Source of the DNA: Limnohabitans sp.
Lineage (GTDB): Bacteria > Pseudomonadota > Gammaproteobacteria > Burkholderiales > Burkholderiaceae_C
Assembly: GCA_009693505.1 (NCBI GenBank)
Contig: SHXD01000008.1
Span: forward strand, 1-64,000
Length of the DNA stretch: 64,000 nucleotides
Reading direction: 5' to 3'
Made by a program: the position numbers and the translations under genes. Every line of letters starts with the position of its first letter. Within the stretch, counting starts at the first letter, position 1. Shown here in pieces: positions 17,336 to 27,852 of the stretch. The notes under the pieces were generated by a model. It did no database searches. It saw only the letters and a list, made by a program, of their open reading frames with translations, and was not told the origin of the DNA.

Positions 17336-17824
17336 TCAGTCGGGCAAATAAGCCGTAAATTTTTCAGGCAACATGGGGCGCAAGCCCTTGAGCAAAGTCA
17401 CCAGCATGGGCCCGCCTTGTGACTCCAGCCACCAATCACTTTCTTGCAAAGCGGTCATGTGAACCACAACGCTTAAGGCCAACAACAAAATCAAGCCGCG
17501 AAACAAGCCAAAAATGGCGCCCAGAATTCGATCAACTGGCCGAAGTCCCACCACAGAAATGATTTTTTTCATGAACGCAGAAATTAAACCTGCTAGAAAA
17601 ACACTGGCAATGAAGACCAACACAAATGCCGCTGCATAGCGCAGGGTTTCGCCAGAGTTCTGCATCGGCAACTGTTCTGCCACATCTGGTGCAAACCACT
17701 GCGCCAGTAAAAACGCAGCAATCCACCCCATGACTGAAAGAACTTCGTAGACCAAGCCACGCAATGCACCGAGCAACATGGACGCCGCAAGCGCTGCGAT
17801 AAGGATCCAATCGGTGGGGGCCAT
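17336..17824 (-). CDS. cvpA: CvpA-family inner membrane protein
   Basis: A 162-residue integral membrane protein with four predicted hydrophobic helices (about residues 5-25, 30-46, 65-85 and 105-125). It resembles CvpA, named for colicin V production and linked to envelope stress resistance; its biochemical role is unknown. A conserved segment is VDRILGAIFGLFRG between helices three and four. It sits directly upstream of purF, as in many proteobacteria, which is strong context for the name. The ATG is at 17824, 13 bases after the dedD stop. Confidence 0.9.
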   Translation of the reverse strand: MAPTDWILIAALAASMLLGALRGLVYEVLSVMGWIAAFLLAQWFAPDVAEQLPMQNSGETLRYAAAFVLVFIASVFLAGLISAFMKKIISVVGLRPVDRILGAIFGLFRGLILLLALSVVVHMTALQESDWWLESQGGPMLVTLLKGLRPMLPEKFTAYLPD

Positions 17825-17837
17825 GGATTAGCTCGAC

Positions 17838-18614
17838 TTAAAGCTTTAACACCGAAGTCTGCAAATTCAATTTGCGAATTTTTTCCGCTGTTTTGTCTGC
17901 TTCCTCTTTGGTCGCGAAAGGGCCTACTCGAACACGAATGCGTTTGCCGTCTTTGGTGTCTATTTCTTGGGTATACGTTTTAAAGCCCGCACTTTCAAGC
18001 TTGGCACGCGCCTCCTTGGCCTTGGCCGGATCAGCGTACGCACCAACCTGAACGACAGATCGAACAGCGTCATCAGCCTTAGGCTCAGGTTTATTTTCTG
18101 ACTTAGGTTCTGACTTAGGTTCTGACTTAGGTTCTGACTTAGGTTCTGGTTTCGCTTCAGCTTTCAACTCAGGCTTTGGCTCCAACTTGGCCTCTGGCTT
18201 GACTTCAGCCTTGTTGTCTTTCGGTACCACTTCTTCATGGGGATCAAGCCCTGCAGAGTTTGTTAAAACACTATTAGCCGCGCCTGATTGCCCGGCTGTG
18301 ATGACTTGATCTTGGGCCAAGCCTTCTTTGCTAACAACCGTTTTGGCACTGGCGACTGTGGCGCTTAAAGGGCTGGTCTGATTTCGATCAGGAATGACGA
18401 TGGGCGTATCGATCGCTACTGGCCGCGGTTGACTGTCAAACAGCAAGGGCAGTCCAACCACAGCACCCAAGACCAAAACGACTGACCCCATGAGTCGATG
18501 ACGTGCACGCTTGCGAATGACCTCCACACTTTCTGCCGGCGCGTTGGAAAGCGCATCGGCGCCGGTTTGGGTCGACGAAAATCGGCCAGGAAATCGAAGC
18601 TTGAAAAAAGCCAT
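17838..18614 (-). CDS. SPOR-domain protein (DedD-like)
   Basis: A cell-division-associated inner membrane protein of about 258 residues. It has a short cytoplasmic N-terminus, one transmembrane helix (VVLVLGAVVGLPLLF, around residue 50-65), a long low-complexity linker rich in Lys, Glu and Pro, and a C-terminal SPOR domain of about 75 residues (VVQVGAYADPAKAKEARAKL ... VRVGPFATKEEADKTAEKI) that binds denuded glycan strands at the septum. The linker contains KSEP repeats encoded by a perfect 12-base tandem repeat. The ATG at 18614 (MAFFKLRF) is preferred to an in-frame TTG at 18629. It lies between folC and cvpA. Confidence 0.88.
   Translation of the reverse strand: MAFFKLRFPGRFSSTQTGADALSNAPAESVEVIRKRARHRLMGSVVLVLGAVVGLPLLFDSQPRPVAIDTPIVIPDRNQTSPLSATVASAKTVVSKEGLAQDQVITAGQSGAANSVLTNSAGLDPHEEVVPKDNKAEVKPEAKLEPKPELKAEAKPEPKSEPKSEPKSEPKSENKPEPKADDAVRSVVQVGAYADPAKAKEARAKLESAGFKTYTQEIDTKDGKRIRVRVGPFATKEEADKTAEKIRKLNLQTSVLKL
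18097..18144 (-). repeat. 12-base tandem repeat in the dedD linker
   Basis: Four perfect copies of TCTGACTTAGGT (plus strand) encode the EPKS units of the periplasmic linker, with a partial fifth copy following. Because 12 is a multiple of three, copy-number change would alter linker length without a frameshift. Confidence 0.93.
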
Positions 18615-18625
18615 GCGGTGGAGTC

Positions 18626-19915
18626 TCAATTACTCAGGTGTTTGGCATGCAGTTTGGGGATGCCATTCTGCAAAACGCCGCCCACCGTATAAAACGAACC
18701 AAAGATCAAGATTCTATCAGTGGGGCCTGCTGCTGCGATGGCTGCTTCAAGGGCTTTTTGAGGGGACGCGTGATGACTGGCTTTCACATCTTGGCGCGTG
18801 TTCATCTGACGCCATTGGTCCTCCAGTTGGGCTGCCGTAGTTGCCCTAGGCAAGGGCAAATCTGTGAAATACCAGGCATCCACCATGGGCAGGACTTTTT
18901 TGAGCATGCTTGGTAGGTCCTTGTCGGCCATTGCCCCAAACACGGCATGGGTGCAAGGATAAAAACCCATTGCATCCAAATTAGCGGCCAAAGCCGCAAC
19001 AGAATGGGGGTTGTGAGCCACATCCAGAACCAAAACCGGCTCGCCTGGCACGATTTGAAACCGCCCCGTGAGTTCCACCATGGCAAAGCCATTGCGAATG
19101 GCCTGCGCTGTCACTGGCAATTGTGGCCTCATGATTTCCAAAGCTGCCAAAACACCCGATGCGTTGAGCAACTGATTGGCCCCTCTTAAGGCGGGGTAGG
19201 CTAAACCGCTGTAACGGCGGCCTCTGCCCGCCCAAGACCATTGCAGCTGGTCGCCAGAAAAATTGAAGTCCTGCCCCATCAACCAGAGGTCAGCTCCAAG
19301 TTTTTTGGCATGCTGAATGATGCTTCCGGGCGGCACTGGGTCGCTCAAAACCACCGATTTGCCAGCCCGCATGATGCCGGCTTTTTCTAGACCAATGGTT
19401 TCACGGTCGTTCCCTAAAAGTGCAGTGTGGTCCAAATCAATGCTGGTAATGATGGCGCACTCGGCATCGATCAAGTTGACAGCATCTAGCCGTCCACCCA
19501 GTCCCACTTCCAAAATAACCACCTCAAGTTCGGCCTCCGCCATCATCTTCAGGATGGCCAAGGTGCTAAATTCAAAATAAGTCAGACTGGTCTCACCCCG
19601 TGCGTGTTCAACCTGCTCAAATGCGCTTGCAAAGTGTGGTGCCGACGGGGACTCTCCCAGCAAACGGCAACGCTCTTCAAATTGAACCAGATGAGGCGAT
19701 GTGTAAACCCCTGTTTTGTACCCTGCCTGAAGGTAGATGGCCTCCAACATGGCGCAGGTTGAGCCTTTGCCATTGGTGCCCGCCACAGTGATCACAGGCG
19801 CTTTGAAGGCAATTTGCATGCGATCAGCCACTTGGCGAACACGACTCAAGCCCATTTCGATGGCAAAGGGGTGAAGCTTCTCGCAATGCGCGAGCCATTC
19901 AGACAAAGTTTTCAT
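18626..19915 (-). CDS. folC: Bifunctional folylpolyglutamate/dihydrofolate synthase
   Basis: ATP-dependent ligase adding glutamate to dihydropteroate and to folates. The 429-residue protein belongs to the Mur ligase superfamily: P-loop VAGTNGKGSTCAM near residue 45, TSPHLVQFEERC, the metal-binding HTALLG segment, and DVAHNPHSVAAL in the C-terminal domain. It is the first visible gene of the folC-dedD-cvpA-purF-metZ unit on the minus strand. In related genomes accD and trp genes often precede it; here the upstream neighbour is a divergent ArsC-like gene, so the order is broken at this point. Confidence 0.94.
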   Translation of the reverse strand: MKTLSEWLAHCEKLHPFAIEMGLSRVRQVADRMQIAFKAPVITVAGTNGKGSTCAMLEAIYLQAGYKTGVYTSPHLVQFEERCRLLGESPSAPHFASAFEQVEHARGETSLTYFEFSTLAILKMMAEAELEVVILEVGLGGRLDAVNLIDAECAIITSIDLDHTALLGNDRETIGLEKAGIMRAGKSVVLSDPVPPGSIIQHAKKLGADLWLMGQDFNFSGDQLQWSWAGRGRRYSGLAYPALRGANQLLNASGVLAALEIMRPQLPVTAQAIRNGFAMVELTGRFQIVPGEPVLVLDVAHNPHSVAALAANLDAMGFYPCTHAVFGAMADKDLPSMLKKVLPMVDAWYFTDLPLPRATTAAQLEDQWRQMNTRQDVKASHHASPQKALEAAIAAAGPTDRILIFGSFYTVGGVLQNGIPKLHAKHLSN

Positions 19916-19959
19916 ATGGTTAAGATTGTCGCTGAGTCCAGCTTCCTTTATTCCAAAAA

Positions 19960-20325
19960 ATGAAATACACCGCCATTGTTGTTTACGGCATTTCCAACTG
20001 TGACACTGTCAAAAAAGCAAGAGCTTGGTTAACTGAACAGGGTTATGGCCATGTCTTCCATGATTTCAAGAAACAAGGCCTTCCCGAACAGGCTCTAGAC
20101 CATTGGCTCAATGTGGCTGGCTGGGGAAAAGTGCTGAATCGAAAAGGCACCAGTTGGCGAAAACTCACCCCAGAAGAACAAGCCAGCGTCAAAAGCGCTG
20201 ACACTGCCAAGCCCTTTCTTTTGGCCAACCCAAGCTTGATCAAACGCCCCGTTATTGAGTGGCATCAAAACAAAGTTGTCGAAATGACCATCGGCTTTCA
20301 ACCAGAACTGTGGCTGGCGCGTTAA
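19960..20325 (+). CDS. ArsC/Spx-family reductase-like protein (YffB-like)
   Basis: A 121-residue thioredoxin-fold protein. The start YGISNCDTVKKARAWL contains a single Cys where arsenate reductase ArsC has CxxS, and the late LIKRPVIEW matches the ArsC/Spx family arginine-proline segment. Such YffB-like members are probably glutathione-dependent reductases with an unknown substrate; arsenate reduction should not be assumed because there is no ars gene nearby. It diverges from folC with 44 bases between starts. Confidence 0.85.
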   Translation: MKYTAIVVYGISNCDTVKKARAWLTEQGYGHVFHDFKKQGLPEQALDHWLNVAGWGKVLNRKGTSWRKLTPEEQASVKSADTAKPFLLANPSLIKRPVIEWHQNKVVEMTIGFQPELWLAR

Positions 20326-20362
20326 GTCAATATTCGAATTTTTTCTTTCAGAATTGAAAATC

Positions 20363-20860
20363 ATGACAAACACCATCTCTGCCCGATTACTCTCTGCCAC
20401 TCTTCCCAGTGGTTTATTACTAGGACTTGCAGTTTGCCTGCCCGCTCAAGCCCAAGAAGTTGGCAACGTCATTAGCCGTACCGCCGTTTACCAACAAGTG
20501 TCTGTCCCTCGCCAGGTTTGCACCCAAACGCAAGTCAATGTGCCAGGCCAAACCTCAGGTGCAGGGGCTGCCATGGGGGCCATTGCAGGCGGCGCCATTG
20601 GCAATGCCATTGGCAAAGGCGAAGGCAGAGCCATCGCCACCATGATTGGCGTCATTGGCGGCGCCATCGCTGGCGACAAGGTGGAAGGACCCCAAGCCAC
20701 TCAAACCCAAACTCAGCAAACCTGCACCACACAGCAAGTCTATGAAAACCGACTCACGGGCTACAACGTCGTCTATGAATTTGCTGGCAAACAATACAAC
20801 GTTCAATTGCCCAAGGACCCCGGCCCAACCATCAAATTGCAGATTACACCGGTCTTTTAA
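20363..20860 (+). CDS. Glycine-zipper 2TM domain envelope protein
   Basis: A 165-residue exported protein. The N-terminal signal peptide has a hydrophobic core SGLLLGLAVCLP and a likely signal peptidase I site after AQA. The middle (AMGAIAGGAIGNAIGKGEGRAI then GVIGGAIAGDKVE) is a glycine zipper of the Rick_17kDa/2TM type, which probably inserts in the outer membrane. It also carries two Cys regions (VCTQTQV and QTCTTQQ). The ATG at 20363 is chosen over a TTG at 20354. Function is unknown; related proteins are linked to envelope integrity. Confidence 0.83.
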   Translation: MTNTISARLLSATLPSGLLLGLAVCLPAQAQEVGNVISRTAVYQQVSVPRQVCTQTQVNVPGQTSGAGAAMGAIAGGAIGNAIGKGEGRAIATMIGVIGGAIAGDKVEGPQATQTQTQQTCTTQQVYENRLTGYNVVYEFAGKQYNVQLPKDPGPTIKLQITPVF

Positions 20861-20967
20861 GCCACCCAAGCCTTGCTAAAGGGCTTCTATAAAGCCCGCA
20901 ATCGCCTAAAATATTGGGTTTAGTTCCAAACTTAAAGCCGCCCCTTTGCGGCTAGGACACCTGACCC

Positions 20968-22643
<1,676 letters not shown>

Positions 22644-22646
22644 GCT

Positions 22647-23687
22647 TTAAATCACGACCGGTTCGGGTTCTAAGCGAATACCGAATCTTTCGTAAACGCT
22701 GGTCTGTATGGCCTTGGCAAGAGTGACCACTTCGCCACCCGTGGCACCCCCTCGATTGACCAAGACCAAGGCTTGCTTCTCGTACACAGCCGCATTGCCC
22801 ACACTCTTGCCCTTCCAGCCGCAGGCATCAATGAGCCAACCCGCAGCCAATTTGATGCTGCCATCGGGCATGGGGTAATGAACCACCTTGGGGTCGCGTG
22901 CAATGATGTCAGCGCATTGCTCTGGCGTGACGGTGGGGTTTTTAAAGAAGCTACCGGCATTGCCCAAGACTTTGGGATCGGGCAATTTGTAGCGGCGAAT
23001 TTCACAGACCCAATCAAATATGTGTTGGGCACTCGGGTTTGCAATGCCCGAATCGGCCATTTTGCGTTCCAAGTCCAAATAGCCCACCACTGGCTTCCAC
23101 GCTTTAGGTAAATCAAAACGAACACGCAAAATCAAGGCGCGTCCTCCCAAGCCAATGCCGTTGGGGCCGCTGCTGGCGTGCTTGAAGACCGAGTCACGGT
23201 AGCCAAAAGCACATTGCGCAGCATTGAGGGTAAATATTTGGCCCGTGACCAAATCGAGTGCATCCAAGGAATCAAACCGATCCTGAAGCTCAACGCCATA
23301 AGCGCCAATGTTTTGGACAGGTGAGGCGCCCACAGACCCTGGAATCAAGGCCATGTTTTCAAGGCCAGGCCAGCCTTGAGACAAAGTCCAAGCCACAAAC
23401 TCGTGCCAGTCCTCACCGGCTCCCGCCTCCACAATCCAAGCTTTCTGGGTTTCAGAAACCAAGCGCTTTCCCGCAATTTCAACTTTTAGAACCAGGGGCT
23501 TAACATCGCCGGTTAACACAATGTTGCTGCCACCGCCCAAGACACAATGCCCTTCGTGCCAATTCTCCAGGTCTTTTTGGGCCTCTATGGCGTCTGCCTC
23601 AGAGCAAATTCGCACCAAAGAATAGGCCTTGGCCACAATGCCAAAGCTGTTGTAAAACTGAAGGGGTACGTTTTGGGTCACGTTCAT
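22647..23687 (-). CDS. murB: UDP-N-acetylmuramate dehydrogenase (UDP-N-acetylenolpyruvoylglucosamine reductase)
   Basis: FAD- and NADPH-dependent reduction giving UDP-N-acetylmuramate for peptidoglycan. From the ATG at 23687 it has 346 residues, the size of the E. coli-type (type I) MurB. It shows VLGGGSNIVLTGD, the FAD-binding ALIPGSVGASPVQNIGAYG, the catalytic Ser region GNAGSFFKNP and AAGWLIDACGWKG. The 60 residues added upstream by the track cross the divergent yajQ start and are not family sequence. The gap to yajQ is about 40 bases, so the two promoters must be close. Confidence 0.95.
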   Translation of the reverse strand: MNVTQNVPLQFYNSFGIVAKAYSLVRICSEADAIEAQKDLENWHEGHCVLGGGSNIVLTGDVKPLVLKVEIAGKRLVSETQKAWIVEAGAGEDWHEFVAWTLSQGWPGLENMALIPGSVGASPVQNIGAYGVELQDRFDSLDALDLVTGQIFTLNAAQCAFGYRDSVFKHASSGPNGIGLGGRALILRVRFDLPKAWKPVVGYLDLERKMADSGIANPSAQHIFDWVCEIRRYKLPDPKVLGNAGSFFKNPTVTPEQCADIIARDPKVVHYPMPDGSIKLAAGWLIDACGWKGKSVGNAAVYEKQALVLVNRGGATGGEVVTLAKAIQTSVYERFGIRLEPEPVVI

Positions 23688-23727
23688 GGGAGAATTGTCG
23701 CATTCTCTGACTTGATTGTTGAACCCC

Positions 23728-24213
23728 ATGCCATCTTTTGACACCGTTTGCGAACCTAACTTGGTTGAAGTAAAAAACGCGGTTGACACCACCGCCAAAG
23801 AAATTGCCACTCGCTTTGACTTCAAAGGCACTTCTGCCGCCATCGAATTGAAAGACAAAGAAATCACTTTGTTTGGCGACGCCGACTTTCAGCTTACGCA
23901 AATTGACGAAGTGTTGCTCAACAAAATGGCCAAGCGCGGCGTCGATGTGCGTTTTCTAGACAAAGGCGACGTGCAAAAAATGGGCGGTGACAAAGTCAAG
24001 CAAGTTTTGAAAGTTCGCAATGGCATTGCCACCGAGGACAGCAAAAAAATTCAAAAATTGCTGAAGGAAAGCAAGCTCAAAGTTCAGGCCTCCATTCAAG
24101 GCGATGCCGTGCGCGTGACAGGCGCCAAGCGGGATGACCTTCAAGCCGCCATGGCCGTGCTGCGCAAAGACATTACAGAAATACCCATTAGCTTCAACAA
24201 TTTTCGTGACTGA
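23728..24213 (+). CDS. yajQ: YajQ-family nucleotide-binding protein
   Basis: A 161-residue cytoplasmic protein of the UPF0234/YajQ family. It begins [20 protein letters not shown], has [13 protein letters not shown], and ends [10 protein letters not shown], all family marks. Members bind nucleotides, and a Xanthomonas homologue binds cyclic di-GMP and affects transcription of virulence genes; whether that holds here is unknown. The ATG at 23728 matches the family start; the four residues before it are an upstream extension. A terminator follows the stop codon. Confidence 0.94.
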   Translation: MPSFDTVCEPNLVEVKNAVDTTAKEIATRFDFKGTSAAIELKDKEITLFGDADFQLTQIDEVLLNKMAKRGVDVRFLDKGDVQKMGGDKVKQVLKVRNGIATEDSKKIQKLLKESKLKVQASIQGDAVRVTGAKRDDLQAAMAVLRKDITEIPISFNNFRD

Positions 24214-24238
24214 AAAAGCGCCTTAAGGTGCTTTTTTT
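24213..24238. terminator. Terminator between yajQ and plsY
   Basis: AAAAAGCGCCTT / AAGGTGCTTTTT forms a hairpin with a T run on the plus strand and an A run on its left, sitting directly after the yajQ stop and before the convergent plsY stop. One G-T pair interrupts the stem. Confidence 0.78.
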
Positions 24239-24887
24239 AACTTTTCTTAGCGCCCAACTTTGTCTCGGTGCCTGCAAGCAAACGGTTCACATTGTCGCGG
24301 TGCCGCCAGACCAACAAAATACCCATTACACACAACATGCCAAAGATGGCACCATTGAAATCCCACCACGGACCGTCGGCCGCCATGGCGTAATAAACAG
24401 GCGCCAAAACAGCGGCCAACAAAGCGGCCAATGAAGAGTATCTGAAGTACCAAGCAATGCCGAGCCAAGTGATGGCTACGGCCAAGCCCAACAAGGGAGA
24501 AACGCCGATCATAACGCCCAAGGCAGTGGCCACGCCTTTGCCGCCTTCAAATTTAAAGAAGATGGGGTACAAATGACCTAAAAATGCAGCCAGCCCGGCG
24601 GCCGCTGCAACGCCTTCTGCCAAGCCGTAAGCTGCGCCATAATGAAGCAACACAGTCACAGGCACGCAGCCCTTTACAGCATCAAACAACAAAGTTAAAA
24701 CCGCTGCTTTTTTGTTGCCCGATCGCAAAACATTGGTGGCACCTGGGTTCTTACTCCCGTAAGAGCGAGGATCGGACAAGCCCATGAACTTGCTCACAAT
24801 GACAGCAAAACTCAGAGAGCCCAGCAGGTAAGCCAGCACCACTACGGTCAGTGGGTGTTGCATGACATCCATTAAATTTTCAGGCAT
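24237..24887 (-). CDS. plsY: Acyl-phosphate:glycerol-3-phosphate acyltransferase
   Basis: Integral membrane enzyme that acylates glycerol-3-phosphate using acyl-phosphate, the first step of phospholipid synthesis in PlsX/PlsY bacteria. The 216-residue protein has at least five hydrophobic helices and the three conserved cytoplasmic motifs: GSKNPGATNVLR, the lysine of FKGGKGVATALG region (KFEGGKGVATALG) and the final GTETKLG area. It stands alone on the minus strand, its start 30 bases from the aldo/keto reductase stop, so it may share that transcript. Confidence 0.94.
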   Translation of the reverse strand: MPENLMDVMQHPLTVVVLAYLLGSLSFAVIVSKFMGLSDPRSYGSKNPGATNVLRSGNKKAAVLTLLFDAVKGCVPVTVLLHYGAAYGLAEGVAAAAGLAAFLGHLYPIFFKFEGGKGVATALGVMIGVSPLLGLAVAITWLGIAWYFRYSSLAALLAAVLAPVYYAMAADGPWWDFNGAIFGMLCVMGILLVWRHRDNVNRLLAGTETKLGAKKS

Positions 24888-24916
24888 CAGAATCTCGCTT
24901 CAATTTGACTCAAAGA

Positions 24917-25975
24917 TCAGGTTGCAGGATCGCGGTGAGTCAATCGAATTTGATCAATTTCGGCCAATACTTGGGCAGACAATTCTGTGCCCCAAACTTT
25001 CACATCCTCTTCCAATTGCGCCACAGAAGTCACACCAATGATGGTACTAGCGACCGACCAACGGGTATAGCAAAATGCAAGCGCCATTTGGGTGGGTGTC
25101 ATGACATTGTCGCGCGCCAATTGATTGTACAAACGCGCCGCATCCAAGGTGCTTGGGCGTGCCCAACGTTGTTTTCGCATGGCCTCATACTTGGCCAAGC
25201 GACCCATGGGTGCACCCTCTCCCTCCAAGCCTGTTTGATCGTATTTACCAGTTAAAGAACCAAAACCCAAGGGTGAATAGGCCAGCAAAGAAACACTCAA
25301 ACGATGGCATGTTTCATCCATCGCATTGTCAAACGTGCGATTCACCAAGCAATAAGGATTTTGAACGGTCATGACACGCGGCAAACCATGCTGCTCGGCC
25401 AATCGAGTGAACTCGTGTGTACCGTATGGCGTTTCGTTGGAAAGGCCAATGTAACGAACCTTGCCTGCCTTGACCAACTTGGCCATGGCCTGGAGTTGCT
25501 CATGAATGGCGGTTTCAATGGCAGCCTTGGTCGGATCGAAATACATCATGCCGAAAGCAGGCACATGACGCTCAGGCCAGTGAATTTGATACAGATCGAT
25601 GACATCTGTTTGTAAGCGCTTGAGACTGGCATCGCATGAATTCAAAATGTCTTGCGCCGTCATGCCTGTGCCTTCGCGAACCCAAGGCATGCCCCTGGAA
25701 GGACCCGACACTTTAGTAGCCAGTACCACTTTTTGGCGTGCGCCTGGCTTGTTGGCAAACCAATTACCCAGAATGCTTTCAGTTGAACCAAAGCTCTCGG
25801 CTTTGGCAGGTACAGAGTACATTTCTGCTGTATCCAAGAAGTTCACACCCAGTTCTAGAGAGCGGTCCAAAATTGAGTGAGCTTCTTTTTCTGCCACTTG
25901 CTCACCAAAGGTCATGGTGCCTAAACAGATGGGCGTGACCAGAAGGTCTGACGTGCCGAGATTGATTTTTTTCAT
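24917..25975 (-). CDS. Aldo/keto reductase (Tas-like)
   Basis: NADPH-dependent reductase of the AKR superfamily, 352 residues. The catalytic tetrad can be placed: Asp and Tyr in NFLDTAEMYSVP, Lys in LATKVSGP and His in YQIHWPERH. The insertion around SRGMPWVREGTG and the overall length match the Tas subgroup, first seen as a suppressor of tyrosine auxotrophy in E. coli. The physiological substrate is unknown. plsY follows downstream on the same strand. Confidence 0.88.
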   Translation of the reverse strand: MKKINLGTSDLLVTPICLGTMTFGEQVAEKEAHSILDRSLELGVNFLDTAEMYSVPAKAESFGSTESILGNWFANKPGARQKVVLATKVSGPSRGMPWVREGTGMTAQDILNSCDASLKRLQTDVIDLYQIHWPERHVPAFGMMYFDPTKAAIETAIHEQLQAMAKLVKAGKVRYIGLSNETPYGTHEFTRLAEQHGLPRVMTVQNPYCLVNRTFDNAMDETCHRLSVSLLAYSPLGFGSLTGKYDQTGLEGEGAPMGRLAKYEAMRKQRWARPSTLDAARLYNQLARDNVMTPTQMALAFCYTRWSVASTIIGVTSVAQLEEDVKVWGTELSAQVLAEIDQIRLTHRDPAT

Positions 25976-26071
25976 CTTGATTTCAAACTGCTGTTAAAAA
26001 AGGAATTGGGTCAGAGTGTAAAACCTATTTCAATTCAACTGATTCCTTAACCAGGATCACTTGAATGAAAG

Positions 26072-27826
26072 TCACACTTCAGTCATTTGGCGAGCTCGCT
26101 CCTCTTCTTGCAAACGCAAAAAACGGCGCTGCACCTTGCCCGTGGTGGTCATGGGCAATTGCTCAATGAACTCAATTTCTTTGGGGTATTCATAGGGAGC
26201 AAGTAAGCCACGCACGTGTCGCTGCAAATCTTCAATCACTCGACTGTCAAAATGTTGAGCATCTTGGGCAGCGGCTCGTTGCGACACAAACTCTGGCGAC
26301 AAGACCACATAGGCTTTGACCAAAGCACCCCGATCGGCATCGGGTTTGGGCACCACAGCGGCATTCATCACAGCAGGATGTTTGACCAAACAATTTTCAA
26401 TCTCCCCAGGGCCAATGCGATAGCCTGCGGATTTGAACATGTCATCGGTTCGACCTTGGTACCAAAGATACCCATCCTCATCTTCAATAGCGACATCGCC
26501 AGTTCGACACCAATGACCTGTGTATTTCGCTTGCGTGGCTGAAGGATTTTTCCAATAGCCTAAAAAGAAAACCGGGTCGGGATGGCCATGCCGATCGAAG
26601 CGATTCACGACCACCTCGCCCGCTTCGCCAGGTTTGCAAATCTGTCCTTTCTCATCCATCACAGCCACTTGATGACCAGGATAACCTCGCCCCATGCTGC
26701 CAGCTTTAGAAGGCCAAAACACTTGGCAATTGCCAACCACATAGTTGATTTCTGTTTGGCCAAACATTTCGTTCACCACCACACCCAACTCATTACGGCA
26801 GTAGGCAAACACTGCGTCACCAACCGCCTCACCCGCACTCATCAAACCTTTCAACACAATCTTGTAATGCTGACGTGGATGCGCTTGCGCCTTCATCATG
26901 GCTTTTAAGGCAGTGGGAAATAAAAAACTGTGCGTGATGCCATGCGTGTGCAAAATTTCAAAAGCAAGTTCGGGACTGAAGCGACCTTTGAATGCCACAA
27001 TGGGCCGCCCAAAATAAAGCGAAGGCAACAACGCATCCATCAAGCCCCCAGTCCAGGCCCAATCGGCAGGCGACCAAAAAATGGCTTGCGATCCCGTTGG
27101 CAAGGAGTGCTTCGAAAGATTTACCTCAGACGATGCATGCGGCTCAAAGCCAAACCAATTTTGACTGCAAACGAAGCCCGTTAAATTACCAATCAATGCC
27201 TGTTGAGGAATGAGTGCGCCCTTCGGATTACCTGTGGTGCCGCTGGTGTAAATCAAGATGGCTGGATCGTCTGCTTTGGTTTGAACAGGCCTGAATTTTT
27301 TCCGTACCGACAACTTGGATTTTTGGGATTTCAAATCGTTGGGAACATTCAAAACCGTCTTAAACCCAGAGCACTCTTTTTTCAAGGCCATCAAGACAGG
27401 TGATGAAAGCTCATCGCAAAGCGCTACAGCAGCTCCGCTGTCGGCCACCCGAAACGCCAAAGCTTCAGGCCCAAACAACATGGACAGTGGCATGGCCACG
27501 GCACCCATTTGCAAAACAGCCACGTAGGCAGCAGCCGTTTCAAACCGCTGCGGCATCACGATGGCAACGCGGTCCCCTTTTTTGACACCCAAGGCCACAA
27601 GCCGTGTGCTGAGTTGATTGGCTGCTGTTTGCAATTGCGCAAAAGTCCACGTCAGCGGTGCTTGACCACCTGTCTGATGCTCCAAAATGGCCACGTCATG
27701 TTGGTGCTGGGGTGAACGGGCCCAGCGGCCGCAGCAAACCTCTGCCATGTTGAATTCTGCGGGTACTTGCCAAGCAAATTGTTGGTGAGCCGTCTCGTAA
27801 GCGTCGTTCGGGTGACTGACACGCAT
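26072..27826 (-). CDS. Acyl-CoA synthetase (AMP-forming, medium-chain/AcsM-like)
   Basis: A 584-residue AMP-forming ligase that activates a carboxylic acid to its CoA ester. It has LIYTSGTTGNPKGALI, the MFGQTEINYVVGN adenylate motif, HWCRTGDVAIEDEDGYLWYQGR with the ribose Asp, and the C-terminal Lys in TTTGKVQRRFLR. The MFGQTE form and the overall pattern fit acetyl/medium-chain acyl-CoA synthetases rather than the long-chain type at 9467. The start at 27826 follows a GGAGACAGGG Shine-Dalgarno; the track extension from 27847 is discarded. Its start is only 26 bases from that of the divergent hydrolase gene. Confidence 0.9.
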   Translation of the reverse strand: MRVSHPNDAYETAHQQFAWQVPAEFNMAEVCCGRWARSPQHQHDVAILEHQTGGQAPLTWTFAQLQTAANQLSTRLVALGVKKGDRVAIVMPQRFETAAAYVAVLQMGAVAMPLSMLFGPEALAFRVADSGAAVALCDELSSPVLMALKKECSGFKTVLNVPNDLKSQKSKLSVRKKFRPVQTKADDPAILIYTSGTTGNPKGALIPQQALIGNLTGFVCSQNWFGFEPHASSEVNLSKHSLPTGSQAIFWSPADWAWTGGLMDALLPSLYFGRPIVAFKGRFSPELAFEILHTHGITHSFLFPTALKAMMKAQAHPRQHYKIVLKGLMSAGEAVGDAVFAYCRNELGVVVNEMFGQTEINYVVGNCQVFWPSKAGSMGRGYPGHQVAVMDEKGQICKPGEAGEVVVNRFDRHGHPDPVFFLGYWKNPSATQAKYTGHWCRTGDVAIEDEDGYLWYQGRTDDMFKSAGYRIGPGEIENCLVKHPAVMNAAVVPKPDADRGALVKAYVVLSPEFVSQRAAAQDAQHFDSRVIEDLQRHVRGLLAPYEYPKEIEFIEQLPMTTTGKVQRRFLRLQEEERARQMTEV

Positions 27827-27852
27827 TCCCTGTCTCCTTATGATCATGCAGT

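Noticed and set aside
18097-18144. CRISPR-like array in dedD
   Set aside because: Units are contiguous without spacers and encode the protein linker; no cas gene is near.
23688-23867. N-terminal extension of murB
   Set aside because: It crosses the divergent yajQ start and does not resemble MurB; the ATG at 23687 gives the normal family length.
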